From positions 7,454,501 to 7,518,500 of the forward strand of contig NC_066267.1 of the NCBI RefSeq assembly GCF_905404315.1: a stretch of DNA of 64,000 nucleotides, written 5' to 3'. The position numbers and the translations under genes were made by a program. This DNA comes from Leptidea sinapis. Lineage: Eukaryota > Arthropoda > Insecta > Lepidoptera > Pieridae. Shown here in pieces: positions 11,047 to 21,556 of this stretch (its first letter is position 1; each line of letters opens with the position of its first letter). The notes under the pieces are model-generated. The model saw only the letters and a list, made by a program, of their open reading frames with translations, was not told the origin of the DNA and did no database searches.

Positions 11047-11684
11047 TCATAGAAAAACTTAATTCAAATAATCTTTATGCAAATAGGCTTAAGCTAAGCG
11101 CTTTTTAACCGATATTATATTTTCATTTAATTTACTAAATCTAACAAATATTCAGAAGAAGTGAAGCCCCTGAGAAAAACATACAGGAAACTTACTGTCC
11201 AGAATATTTAAAGAGAAAGTATTAAATAACTATCGCAGTTTACATAACAATTTATTTTTTAACATAATTCAACATGCGAAACAATATATTCAAAGTCAAA
11301 ACGTTTCAAAATAAAATCAAACATTTCATTGAAACGAAATAAAAATTGTAAAAATACGCATAGCGAACAACCCTTCTTTGAAATCGGCTTAAAACAGAAA
11401 TAATACCTTCGGGCATTGACTGAAAATATTGGTAAAATGTTCGTTGTAATTACACGAAAGCCTGTAAGCTCTAGGCTTACCAGGATCACACAACAAACAG
11501 CGGGTAATTATCTTTCATTTGAGAACTACGAATTTTCCGGTATTGCATTCTGTACCATACAAAGCTTATTTTAGAGTTTCGTATTATTAAAACTTTTCAA
11601 AAGCTGACAGTATTAAAATAAATCCTCTCAGATACAACTCCTCTATATATTTCTGTTAAATTCAGTTTTTGGTTTTCATATGTA
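11047..11684. other. AT-rich stretch, nothing recognised
   Basis: A 76-codon frame on the minus strand at 11259-11489 has no recognisable motif. Confidence 0.4.
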
Positions 11685-12153
11685 TTTTTTATGATAATAA
11701 GGGACGAGAGCAGGCAAACAGGATGTTCAGCTGATGGTAATTGTTACGCCCTGCTTATTCCAATGCAGTGCCGCTCAGGATTCTTGTAAAACCCAAAAAT
11801 TCTGAGTGGCACTACAGTTGCGTCATTACCTTGATTTACTAGAGAGTTTCTTGTGCTGTTTCATCTCTCTCAGAAAGCCATTTGTTTCCGAAGCGGTAGT
11901 AGTATCGAGTATACTAGAAATGACATCAAAAAGAATTCTAAAGGAATCAATTTTGAGAAAATAAATGCCTTTTATGCCTTTTTATGCCTTTATAATATTT
12001 TAAGTCACATTTTCCCAGTAATTTCACTAGCTACGGCGCCCTTCAGACTGAAACACACTAATGCTTACACATTACTGCTTCACGGCAGAAAAAGGCACCG
12101 TTGTTGTACCCATAATCTAGCCGGCATCCTGTGCAAAGAAGCTTCCCACTGGT
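11685..12153 (-). mobile_element. Family A SINE-like repeat, copy 5, interrupted
   Basis: The two halves (11685-11840 and 11999-12153) together make a full family A copy. Between them sits a LINE-C 3' tail in the opposite orientation. Family A was therefore present before the LINE-C insertion. Confidence 0.8.
11841..11998 (+). mobile_element. LINE-C 3' tail nested in family A
   Basis: Starts at AGAGAGTTTCTTGTGC, contains CCATTTGTTTCCGAAGCGG and ends in repeats of ATGCCTTTT(T). Only the non-coding 3' tail was inserted, so it is a strongly 5'-truncated copy. Confidence 0.8.
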
Positions 12154-12390
12154 GGGTAAATTCAAGTGTTAGTGGTAATTGAATATTGTACAATGTCAAT
12201 GAACAACAATTCAAATCAGTTGTAAAATCAAATTATCAATCTCGGGACAAAGGCCAATGCTTGTCCATTACGTTCTGCTACTATTTCAATTTGTCCGAAT
12301 TATTAGTCATTTGTCCCTTTCAAATGGATGTGCATTGCAAATCTAGTTTATACTTCATCCTAGCAGGAATAGTTCATTTGTTTCGAATTT

Positions 12391-12845
12391 TTGATACATC
12401 ACCTCTTTGCTCTTAATAGTGATTTTCATTATTATAACACTAGAAATAAGGGATTGCTTGTAACTAATTCTAGTAGGCTTCATAAGATACATAATAGCTT
12501 TAAGGATAAATGTATACACTTTGATAATAGAGTCCCAGCCACTGTTCAGACATTATCTATAAATAAATTTAAATGTTTTATAAAAAAAATGGGTCTGTCG
12601 TAAATCCTATTACTCCATAGCTAGATTATGATTATTTTATAGCAATAGCAATGAAAGTACAATATTGTATATTTTTATTAAAAAAACGCAAAAAAAAATT
12701 GCTGGGAGAGTTTCTTGTGCCGCTTCTTCTCTCTCAGAGCGCCATTTGTTTCCGAAGCGGTAGTAGTATCCAGTATATTATAAATTACATCAAAAATAAT
12801 TCTTAAGGAATCAATTTTGAGAAAATAAATGCCTTTTTATGTTAT
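12391..12845 (+). mobile_element. LINE-C (CR1-like) 3' portion
   Basis: The coding remnant at about 12420-12603 reads HYYNTRNKGLLVTNSSRLHK and ends with a frameshifted FIKKM. It is followed by the 3' tail with CCATTTGTTTCCGAAGCGG and AAAATAAATGCCTTTTTATG. It is the C-terminus of a non-LTR polymerase related to, but distinct from, LINE-B. The catalytic domain is absent. Confidence 0.8.
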
Positions 12846-13495
12846 TAACATTTATTTTCACACTTCTATTTATTACAAAAGAATCATACTGCTGTGAAGG
12901 TGTTAACGAATGTTTGGCATTAGTAATGAGTAATGTGAAAACCACGAAAAATAGATTTAAATCGAAAGTAATTAAACTTTTACATAATTAGTGCCTTTTA
13001 AAACTTTATTAAACTAGATGATTTATATTTTTTAAATTGTCAGTAGTAATAACCTAAGCTGAGCCTGAATTTTAAACATGCCTTAATCATTTTTTAAATA
13101 ACAAGAAATATGCAAGTCGGGGGATACAAAGTGTGTAATAGTTTATGAGATGACTCGAGGTTATACAGTGACAAACATCTGTTCGAAAATTGCCTCGTTT
13201 CTAATTATGCTTGACGATAAAACGTTGGTTGATTAACGAAGTAAACTACGCATGCATAGTGTATGTAGATAGAGCATTCTCAATTTATTTTTTCTATATT
13301 CACATCTTATTGATATAGAACGTAAGAATGCAAATTGAAAATTATTGAATAATAACAAAAGTGAAATAAAAAAAATTTACAAAATACGCTTTGGTTGAAA
13401 AGATAACGGTTGAAATTTAAAATGAGCGTTAATTTCTGCCTTATCGACGATAGATGAAACAATTATATAAATGAATAAAAATCTTATTTAGCTGG
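12846..13495. other. AT-rich stretch, nothing recognised
   Basis: No repeat shared with the rest of the window and no plausible frame. Confidence 0.45.
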
Positions 13496-14580
13496 CTTTT
13501 AAGGAGGGTGAACGTGCTTTTTTGAAGGTACGCCTGTAGTATCGTTCCGGAAACACCGCACAAGGAAGCTAATGAGCTTCCTAACTAACAACGCACTGTG
13601 GAGGACCGCCACACATCCAGATGGTGGGAATGATATCCTAACTTGTGGCGTGTCATGTGATGGTGGAATTCGGCGGCAGGAAACAGGTTAAACAGCTCTT
13701 CAGAACACTCCTCGTGATAATTGCGGTTGAAGACACAATGAAGCGACGTCTCTACGCAACGTCAAGTGATCCAGCCGTTCACAGAGCACTGATTCCGCAA
13801 AAATTCGAGCTGTTCTGCGTTGCACGCGGTCAAATGGATCGAGCTGATACTAGGATGCGTCAGACCAGAGATGACAGCAATACTCCATGTGTGGCTGGAC
13901 CTGCGCTTTGTAGAGGGCTAGAATGTGGGTCGGCTTAAAGTATTGCCGTGATCTTAATGACGCCCAGCTTCTTCGAAGCCAATATGGCTTTGCCCATCAG
14001 ATGAACACGAAATTGGCTTTGCCCTCCAGATGCCCACGAAATTGACAATCGCTCGTGATTTCGAGACCCAGTATTCCAATACTAGACGAGGCTTTAAGGG
14101 AAGTGGTGTTGAAGAGCGGTGATACGACAAATGGGTTTTTTTTAGTGGTAAACGCGCAAAATTGAGTCTTCTGTGTGTTAAATTGGGCAAGGTTCACTTT
14201 ACCGCATTCCGCGACCTTCTCAAGAGAGGACTCGATAGAAGACACAAGTTTCTCCCGGCACTTGTTGACGATTCCCCGAGAGAGACCTGCATGGCCCGTG
14301 TTTACGGCATCACCAGTGCTGTCGTATAATATTTACTATATTATTATTGTCGTCAAGAGTCAAGTTGGAGGCGGAAAGAGTGCACATAAGATCGGCTTTC
14401 TCTTTTGCCGTATGGGCCAAGGTGTCATTCCTCATGTGCAACGGCGGCAGGGATGGCTGGTTGCAGTTACCAAGAGCAGCTTTCGACAACGACCAGAACC
14501 CAGGTTCAAAACGCCTGTTTTTGCAGTCAGATGCTGCTTTGATTGACGCATCAAACGAGGGCTGTGAACTTGAACTTGTT
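13496..14580 (-). mobile_element. LINE-D, internally deleted copy without RT core
   Basis: On the minus strand the order matches LINE-D: an SQPWFDASVKAAS-like block (about 14560), a KEKADL block (about 14380), then directly DSTGDAV (about 14325) and the rest of the C-terminal region to HHLDVW (about 13610). The segment from the RT fingers to the YADD box is missing. A 29-bp tandem duplication (13985-14013 and 14014-14042) breaks the frame. The 3' tail and A-run are also absent, so both ends have been eroded. Confidence 0.8.
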
Positions 14581-14690
14581 TGACGAAATCTGGCCTTTTA
14601 AAATGGGTCAAAATCGCGCCCAAATGAGTTGGTTACAAACAAACATACATACAGGTGAAGCTAATAAAAAGCGTGTAAAATACTAAGGAG
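14581..14690. repeat. Possible interspersed repeat
   Basis: The block GGGTCAAAATCGCGCCCAAA followed by GAAGCTAATAAAAAGCGTG looks like a repeat I associate with lepidopteran DNA. It occurs once here, so the sequence alone does not prove repetition. Confidence 0.3.
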
Positions 14691-14827
14691 CTCCTGCCAA
14701 GCGTAACTGACTGCTTACCTACGACTTGTCAATCAAAATGAGTTACAATTACAATAGATTCGCTATCCTTTTCTATCTTGCTGTTCCTCCCTTAGAGATG
14801 CTCTTTTATCTCGTACGCTTTGTTTGC

Positions 14828-15262
14828 CTATTTCATCATCATCATCAGTGGGAAGAGGTCTACCGCTGGACAAAGGCTTTCCCCAAAGATTTCCATGGCG
14901 ATCGGTCGTGCGCTGCCCTCATCCAACATATTCCGGCAATCTTGACTAGATCGTCGGTCCTTCTTGTGGGGGGCCTACCAACACTGCGTCTTCCTGTACG
15001 TGGTCACCATTCAAGGACTTTACTGCCCCAACCGCCATCTGTCCGTCAAACTATGTGCTCTGCCCACTGCCACTTCAGTTTCGCAATCATTTGGGCTATG
15101 TCAGTGACTTTGGTTCTCCTACGGATCTCCTCATTGCTGATTTGATCTCGCAAGGAAACTCCGAGCATAGCCATTGCCCCTGAGCGACCATGAGCTTTCT
15201 CATAAGACCTATAGTTAGCGCCCACGTTTGCGTACCGTAAGTCATCACTGGCAACACACACT
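14828..15262 (-). mobile_element. RTE-type LINE 3' portion
   Basis: The minus strand encodes the C-terminal part of an RTE-clade polymerase. MAMLGVSLRDQISNEEIRRR and KVTDIAQMIAKLKWQWAEH lie at 15046-15261, followed after frame breaks by the conserved end upstream of CATCATCATCATCAGTGG. This cysteine-poor tail follows the RT domain in RTE elements. The RT itself is gone by 5' truncation. Confidence 0.8.
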
Positions 15263-15465
15263 GGTTGAAAATCTATATATTGTTTGTCTATATGCTAGCA
15301 TTTTATAAGTCTATGGTATATATAGATATTGGTGACGATATTTAGACATAAAATTAATATGACTTCCTTCACAGACGCGTACTCAAAACATGACGTCTAC
15401 AGACGTCTACGGTTCTACAAAACTTAAAATAAAATACGTAATTATTTCCTAGATTCTATCTAGTG

Positions 15466-15782
15466 CACAGACATAGATCCAATTAGATGCCGCGAGTGTA
15501 TGTACTTCGCGTGTCAAAAAGACGACAAAAAGTGGAGCAATGCTCTTCCTTTGACGCTTTTATTTATTTTTTATTATGATTTATAACTCGTTGCCGATTT
15601 TAGTAATAAGCAATACCGACTATTGATGTACTGAAAACGTCAACTAATGATGAGGTGAGTGGCTAAACGTTAGGCTCGATGCACTGGCATTTTTAACGAC
15701 GTCACAGTAGGTACAAAAAAGGGCACGCTTGGTTTTCATACAGACGGAGGGATTTGCGTTATCTACTTGGATCTATGTCAGT
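15466..15782. mobile_element. MITE-like element with 9-bp target duplication
   Basis: The inverted ends ACAGACATAGATCCAATTAG (from 15467) and CTACTTGGATCTATGTCAGT (to 15782) match over about 27 bp with few mismatches. The element is flanked by perfect direct copies of TATCTAGTG at 15457-15465 and 15783-15791. The 317-bp interior is non-coding. A 9-bp (or 8-bp) duplication fits Mutator-like or hAT-like DNA transposons. The family cannot be fixed without a parent element. Confidence 0.8.
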
Positions 15783-15924
15783 TATCTAGTGAATAGTTAA
15801 TAATGAATATGAATGTCGGACCTAGTATTGAATTTTCTTTGATAACTGCGAATATTATATATTTATTTAAATAAGATACATTTAAAAGCATCAAAACGCG
15901 TTTAATTGTGGCTGTATATATTTA

Positions 15925-15992
15925 CTCTTGGTTTTTGAAGTGAAAAGTTCTTTAGCGGGCGGCGTTGATATAAAATGTTAAACTCGCGTCTG
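15925..15992 (-). repeat. Repeat J, copy 1
   Basis: The complement contains CGCGAGTTTAACATTTTATA then CAACGCCGC, as in 42753-42823. Low-copy, class unknown. Confidence 0.5.
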
Positions 15993-16204
15993 ATTGTAAA
16001 TTCATAAGACAGTCGCTGAAATTATAGATGAAATTGTGATTTTTCTAAAAGATAAACTTTTAATGTAAAAAAAATGTAATAGTTTTGAAGTGCTAATTTT
16101 TTTATGTAATATAAAATTTTATTTTAGTGTACGTTAGCGCAATAAATGAAGATTGTATTTAGCCACATACATAAATGTTAGTACTTTTATTCTGATAAAT
16201 AAAG

Positions 16205-16609
16205 CAATTTGTGCGAAATTATTCCCTAACCATTAAAAAATGTACAATACCTAATGTTCAACTGTGGAACACCTATTCCCACAGGTTTACCCGAAGACCG
16301 TTTGCCATTTACATCGACTATCTGAACTCTTTCGCTTAAATATGGTTTTAACAGATTAAGGGCTCTATTTTTCACTCCATAATGCTTTAGTTTTAGGAGT
16401 AAAGTTTCATGGTGGACGCAGTCAAATGCTATGGACAAATCACAAAAAAAGGCCAATGCATCCTGTGACGATGCGAAGATGTGCTCAATGAGTCTAGTAC
16501 TCGCATTAATTATTGATAAGCCAAATTGATTTTTGTTCATTAATTTACAAAAATGCATTTGTAGCTGTTGAAGCAAAAGTTTTTCAAAAATTTTACTAAA
16601 AACAGGCAC
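16205..16609 (-). pseudogene. CR1-like LINE reverse transcriptase fragment
   Basis: A 127-residue frame (16226-16609) carrying the finger and early palm region of a non-LTR reverse transcriptase: SKIFEKLLLQQLQMHF, NQFGLSIINAST, FFCDLSIAFDCVHHETLL (motif A, with the catalytic Asp in CDLSIAFD), and YLSERVQIVDVNG ending IGVPQ. It stops before the YADD box: the sequence after GVPQ is unrelated, so the catalytic centre is incomplete. No 3' tail follows. It is a relic of a longer element truncated at both ends. In a complete element it would sit between the endonuclease and the C-terminal region, as in LINE-B and LINE-C. Confidence 0.85.
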
Positions 16610-16730
16610 ACAACAAATTATTATTAATATAATATTATTTTTTAATAATTAAATTATAAATAAAGTGTAATATGATTTACCTATGAAATAAATATATTTT
16701 TGATTTGATTTGAATTGCTGTTTCACATGA

Positions 16731-17019
16731 TTGCTGCCACCCAATTCCACCTTTGCAGGACCCATCACAAATTAGAATATCATCCCCACCATCTGGATGT
16801 ATGGCGGTCCTCCATAGTGCGGTTTCAAGGTTTCTTCCACGTACTACAAAGCTTTGGAATGAGCTTCCTTGTGTGGTTCCCGGATAATACGACATGGGTA
16901 CTTTAAAGAAGGCGGCAACGCTCCTATGATTCCTCTGGTGTTGCAAGAGAATGTGGGTGGCGGTGATTACTTAACACCAGGTAAGCTCGTTTGTTCTTCT
17001 TTTCCATTAAAAAATAATT
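16731..17019 (+). mobile_element. LINE-D 3' end
   Basis: Encodes the last part of the LINE-D polymerase (HHLDVWRSSIVRFQGF) and the 3' tail GGCGGTGATTACTTAACACC, ending in CCATTAAAAAATAATT. Frameshifts prevent translation as one protein. Confidence 0.8.
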
Positions 17020-17844
17020 ATTTACATTGTTCATGGTATACAATGTTCAAATTATCATTCATATTATTTTTAATCTATGTCAATTTTAATTAATATTTGC
17101 AGTCATATTAAAATTGCAATTTTAAGCTACTGTGTCACAAGTAATGCTGTAAATCGTCCACAGTATTGTTTCGATAAGTTTATCACTTGAAGAACCAGGT
17201 ACTTTCTTAGCTTATAGGAAGACACACTTTTTTGAAATATGAACGTTATAGTCATTAAAACTTGATGAATGAAAGCGTCTCAATGTGTGAATCCTGCCAG
17301 GTTGGAAGTAACGGGGAACGGGGCAGGTTCAGTCTGCTTAGAGATTTATGAATAAACTTGTGAACTATACGAGTGCACACAAACAGCCATTGTTTGTCAA
17401 TGATTTGCTTTATTTGTGAGTAATATTTTTAGCATTATTTTAATTTTTATTTCTCACAAATGTGTCTATTAATGGTAACTGAAAAAGCAGTTTTATTTTG
17501 GTTATCTTAAATTAAAATGTTTAAGACACAATTTATGTGCTTCTACACATACACTAGGATTTTATTTGAAACAAATAGATAACAAAATACTATGTTTAAA
17601 TTGTTTATAATTACAAGTATGATAATAGAAGATATTTTAAGGGAAAGGAATACAATATTAACACTATTTTATTTCTTTCCTCGTAGTAATTTGGTAAAAA
17701 GGGTTCGCCCGTTTATAATAAATAAATAAATAAATATTTTTTTGTAATGTAAAATTTACGCATTATCGTATTCAAATACGAAAAGGACTAATATTAACTA
17801 ATCAACATGAAATCAATGACGACGATAACGGCCGGATCAATGAT
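17020..17844. other. AT-rich stretch, nothing recognised
   Basis: Contains a short AATA-type microsatellite at about 17720-17740. Otherwise unassigned. Confidence 0.45.
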
Positions 17845-18114
17845 AACGCCCGTTCCCAATATATTATCTACAGATAGAGATAAATTACTACCTTCTACTG
17901 TCAGTAATTAGCTATCAATAATACCGTATACTTATCGCCTTATATCGGGACGCGTGAATTGCAATTTCCATACAAACTTCTATCGCTGGTACAGACAGAC
18001 AGCGTGCACGGAGAAGTTGAGTTGCCGTCGATAAGTTTATTGGGACAGAAAAGTCAACGATAGTTACGATTTTTATATCAAGCAAGAGATAGACTGAAAA
18101 TTGGGAACGCTCGT
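17845..18114. mobile_element. Inverted-repeat element F, copy 1
   Basis: Starts ACGCCCGTTCCCAATATATT and ends TTGGGAACGCTCGT, imperfect inverted termini. The interior shares long blocks with 45150-45457, for example TACTACCTTCTACTGTCAGT and GGGACGCGTGAATTGCAA. Non-coding, MITE-like. Confidence 0.7.
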
Positions 18115-18166
18115 AAGTAAAACCTAAGTTAAATCTGCGCAAAGTACGATATAAGTCTATAGATTA

Positions 18167-18377
18167 CGGCCGTTTTCAATAACCTATCTATCCTTAGTTT
18201 AACTTACTAGAGGTAGACAAATCTATCCTTTTACGCTTACTTACATTGCAATAACCTTTCGACATAAAACATTGGACTATAACTATATTATACATAACTA
18301 AGAATAGATAAGATCTTGTCATTAAACGGTGACAGTAATGTATATCGTAACTAGAGATACGATATTGAAAACGGCCG
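18167..18377. mobile_element. Inverted-repeat element F2 with 15-bp ends
   Basis: Perfect 15-bp inverted termini CGGCCGTTTTCAATA (18167-18181) and TATTGAAAACGGCCG (18363-18377) enclose a 181-bp non-coding interior. The termini resemble those of element F (ACGGCYGTT..CAAT), suggesting one transposase family. It lies only ~50 bp from element F copy 1. Confidence 0.75.
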
Positions 18378-19532
18378 CTAGTCGAAGAAGCGATAGCTAT
18401 TTTGAGTAATAACACCGCAGCAGGCCTGTCATGATATTTATATTTATACTTGAGAAGTACATGACGGCAGAATTAGATCATGATTGACAGCTGATGATAA
18501 AATTAGATTTTTGATAGCTTTTTTATGTACATTACCGTCAATTTATTGTGACGCAATAATATAGTTCAAAGAAAGTAGGTCTGTAGAACATTAGAGTACT
18601 CCTGCGGCAATGTATAGATATACCCGTTCCAACTAGATACCGTACTACCTAAGAACAATAGCTTTCTTATTACGGCAACTATTAGATGCTTGCGTGGCAT
18701 CTTGACACTCAATGGCATCTTTCAAATTTTGTAACATACGCTTCGTGTTATTTTACAATAAAATCAATAAAATACATAATACCTACTGATGATATGTGAT
18801 CCCAGTATCTTTCTTATTTCTTGTAGTATTATTTTAATAAAGTTTTGCAACACAACCCGGCATTTTAGTTTCAATTATTAGCAAAGTATAACAGAACATA
18901 TTGTAGCCCGTCAACGTTACACATTGTTTGTGAGTGTCTCGAGTACGCCCAATTGAGCGTAGTATTCGTTGCCACACTTTGCCTACTACTTTTGCGACTA
19001 CGCCTTCGATGTCTAGTTGGATCGCAGCGGAGACCAATAATTAATGTAATAGTCTAAGCGTATTATGGTGTAATTTGTGGCATGTTCCATATTTTCACTT
19101 TGTTTTAAACAACGTGATTTATCAATTTGTATAGAACGTCATTAATATGAAGCCATAGAGATAACTCAGTGTAATTTACAAAGTAAATATAATTATAGTA
19201 AAATTGGCAAATTTAAAAAAAAGGATATTGTAAAAACATTCTCAGTAACCTCTTTTATCATCCTCTAAATATTTATGTGGAATTTGAATTTTTATTAACT
19301 AAAGGATCATTTTTTTGACGTACCTATTGTACCTATCAGATCTGTCCTCGATTGTTTTTGTGTATGCAAGGCATGACATTCAACTAATTAAGATATAAAT
19401 TACATGTCTCAAAAACTGATGCCTCTGTGACGAATAATATCTATTAAGTCAGGATATGATACAAATGACGATAAATAAGTCTAAAGTTATAAAAAATCGT
19501 GAGAAATACATGAGGAAAATTCGGATGGGCTA
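18378..19532. other. AT-rich stretch, nothing recognised
   Basis: Frames at 18834-19037 and elsewhere show no family motif. A TGCGGCAATGTATAG block near 18604 recurs near 32747, too short to define a repeat. Confidence 0.45.
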
Positions 19533-19775
19533 CTCTAGGGATACACAAATAAAATTTGAAAAACATAATTATATGAACGATGCGGGATTCGAACCCACGA
19601 CCTCTGGCGTTCCGTGCTGGTGATCTAACCAACTGAGCTAACTGTTCCAGTACCACCTCGTTATAAAATTCTGTTTGCTTTGGCACCGGCACGGAACGCC
19701 GGAGGTCGTGGGTTCGAATCCCGCATCGTTCATAAAATTTTGTTTTTCAAATTTTATTTGTGTATTAATCCTAGA
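19533..19775. repeat. Palindromic tRNA-like element, copy 2
   Basis: The arms at about 19533-19620 and 19685-19775 are inverted repeats of ~80-90 bp, from ACACAAATAAAATTTG to TTCCGTGCTGG and back. Each arm carries a tRNA-like T-arm (GGTTCGAATCC). The left arm read on the minus strand also has a perfect A-box-like TTAGCTCAGTTGGTTAGA. The right arm keeps only the 3' half. Confidence 0.7.
19573..19650 (-). other. tRNA-like sequence with A and B boxes (not a working tRNA)
   Basis: Read on the minus strand, an A-box TTAGCTCAGTTGGTTAGA is followed by a T-arm GTGGGTTCGAATCCCGC at about the right distance, so internal RNA polymerase III promoter elements look intact. The acceptor stem pairs only over about 4 bp (GAAC/GTTC) and the anticodon stem is broken in this copy. 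It is more likely a SINE head or captured tRNA relic than a gene. Confidence 0.5.
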
Positions 19776-19861
19776 AGTGAGGGTTATCACTTTAAAAACA
19801 AAACATATTGTTTACTCTAGGGATGTTCTACCTCTGAAAAAATTGTGTAGTCAAACAGCTT

Positions 19862-21556
19862 TTGAGTAATGTATCTAAATCGGATTCGGATGATCCTAGT
19901 GCCTGCGCCATTGCAGTAGGCGATGTGATACTGCAGGGCATGGATATTTTTATACCAAGCTCTGTAGTACTGATCGGTGGCAGATCACAGCCCTGGTTCG
20001 ATGCGTCAGTTAAAGCAGCATCTGACTGCAAAAAACAGGCGTATCGAACTTGGGTTGCGGCGCTGGGCACAAAGGATCCGAACTGCAAAGTTCTTAAGAG
20101 GAAATATAACCGTGCCTCCACATTTTTTAAGCGGCAAATCGCCCGTGCAAAGTCTAAGCACGTCGTCAAAATCGGCGAGCAGCTTTCCAGTTACCCGACC
20201 GGAACACGCAAGTTCTGGTCGTTGTCGAAAGCTGCTCTTGGTAGCTTCAACCAGCCGTCCATGCCGCCGTTGCACATGAGGAATGACACCCTGGCCCATA
20301 CGGCAAAAGAGAAAGCCGAGCTCCTGTGCGCTCTTTTCGCCTCCAACTCGACTCTTGACGACAACGGAAAAACACCGCCGACCATCCCGCGGTGTCAGAG
20401 CTCTATGCCTGAAGTACAGTTCAGACAGAAAACTGTTAGGGGAGCTCTGTTTTCGTTGGACGTCAGGAAGTCGAGCGGGCCGGATGGCATTTCTCCAATC
20501 GTGCTCAGAACGTGTGCCCCTGAGTTGACGCCGGTGCTAACGCGTTTATTCCGGCACTCTTATTCCAAAGGCGTAGTCCCTGACTCATGGAAGTCAGCCC
20601 TTGTCCATCCGATCCAAAAAAAAGGAGACAGTTCGGATCCGGCGAACTACAGGCCTATTGCTATCACCTCCCTGCTCTCCAAAATCATGAAGAGCATAAT
20701 TGCAAATGCAGGTCTCTCTCGGGAAATCGTCGACCAGTGCCGGGAGAAACTTGTGTCTTCTATCGAGTCCTCTCTCGAGAAGGTCGCGGAATGGGGTAAA
20801 TTGAACCTTGTCCAATTTAACCCCCAGAAGACTCAAGTTTGCGCGTTTACCACTAAAAAAACCCCATTTGTCGTACCACCGCTCTTCGAGAACACTTCTT
20901 TTAAAGCCGCGCCTAGTATCGGAATACTGAGTCTCGAAATCTCTAGCGATTGCCAATTCCGTGGCCATCTGGAGGGCAAAGCCAAATTGGCTTCGAAGAA
21001 GCTGGGCGTCATCAATAGAGCACGGCAATACTTCAAGCCGGCCCACATTCTAGCGCTCTACAAAGCGCAGGTCCGGCCACACATGGAGTATTGCTGTCAT
21101 CTCTGGTCTGGTGCACCCCAGTATCAGCTCGATCCATTTGACCGCGTGCAACATAGAGCAGCTCGAATTGTCGGGGACTCAGTGCTCTGTGAACGGCTGG
21201 ATCACTTGGCGTTGCGTAGAGACGTCGCTTCATTGTGTGTATTCTACCGCATTTATCACGGGGAGTGTTCCGAAGAGCTGTTTAACCTGATTCCTGCCGC
21301 CGAATTTCACCATCGCACGACACGCCACAAGTTAGGATATCATCCCCACCATCTGGATGTGTGGCGGTCCTCCACAGTGCGGTTTTCAAGAAGCTTTCTC
21401 CCTCGTACTACAAAGCTGTGGAATGAGCTTCCTTGTGCGGTGTTTCCGGGACGATATGACATGGGTACCTTCCAAAAAAGCGCGTACACCGTCCTTAAAG
21501 GCCGGCAACGCTCTTGTGATTCCTCTGGTGTTGCAAGAGAATGTGGGCGGCGGTGA
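19862..21556 (+). pseudogene. LINE-D polymerase frame, in-frame deletion of RT core
   Basis: The longest open frame in the window (564 codons). It begins at a TTG in flanking DNA. There is no true start, because the element is 5'-truncated downstream of the endonuclease. Residues ~30-190 are the region between endonuclease and RT. Residues ~195-280 carry the RT finger motifs: SSGPDGISPIVLRTCAPELT, PDSWKSALVHPIQKKG and DPANYRPIAITSLLSKIM. At residue ~281 the sequence jumps to AGLSREIVDQCREKLVSSIE, skipping the palm with motif A and the YADD box that are present (damaged) in the copy at 36960-39575. The remaining C-terminal region is intact (ALYKAQVRPHMEYCCHLWSG, HHLDVWRSS, FPGRYDMGTF). Without the catalytic aspartates it cannot be an active polymerase. 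Whether it is translated is unknown. Confidence 0.85.

Noticed and set aside
18834..19037. 67-codon minus-strand frame
   Set aside because: No motif, repeat or homologue recognised. Length is within chance expectation.
19573..19650. A functional tRNA gene
   Set aside because: A and B boxes are present, but the acceptor and anticodon stems do not pair properly and the unit is part of a palindromic repeat with other copies.
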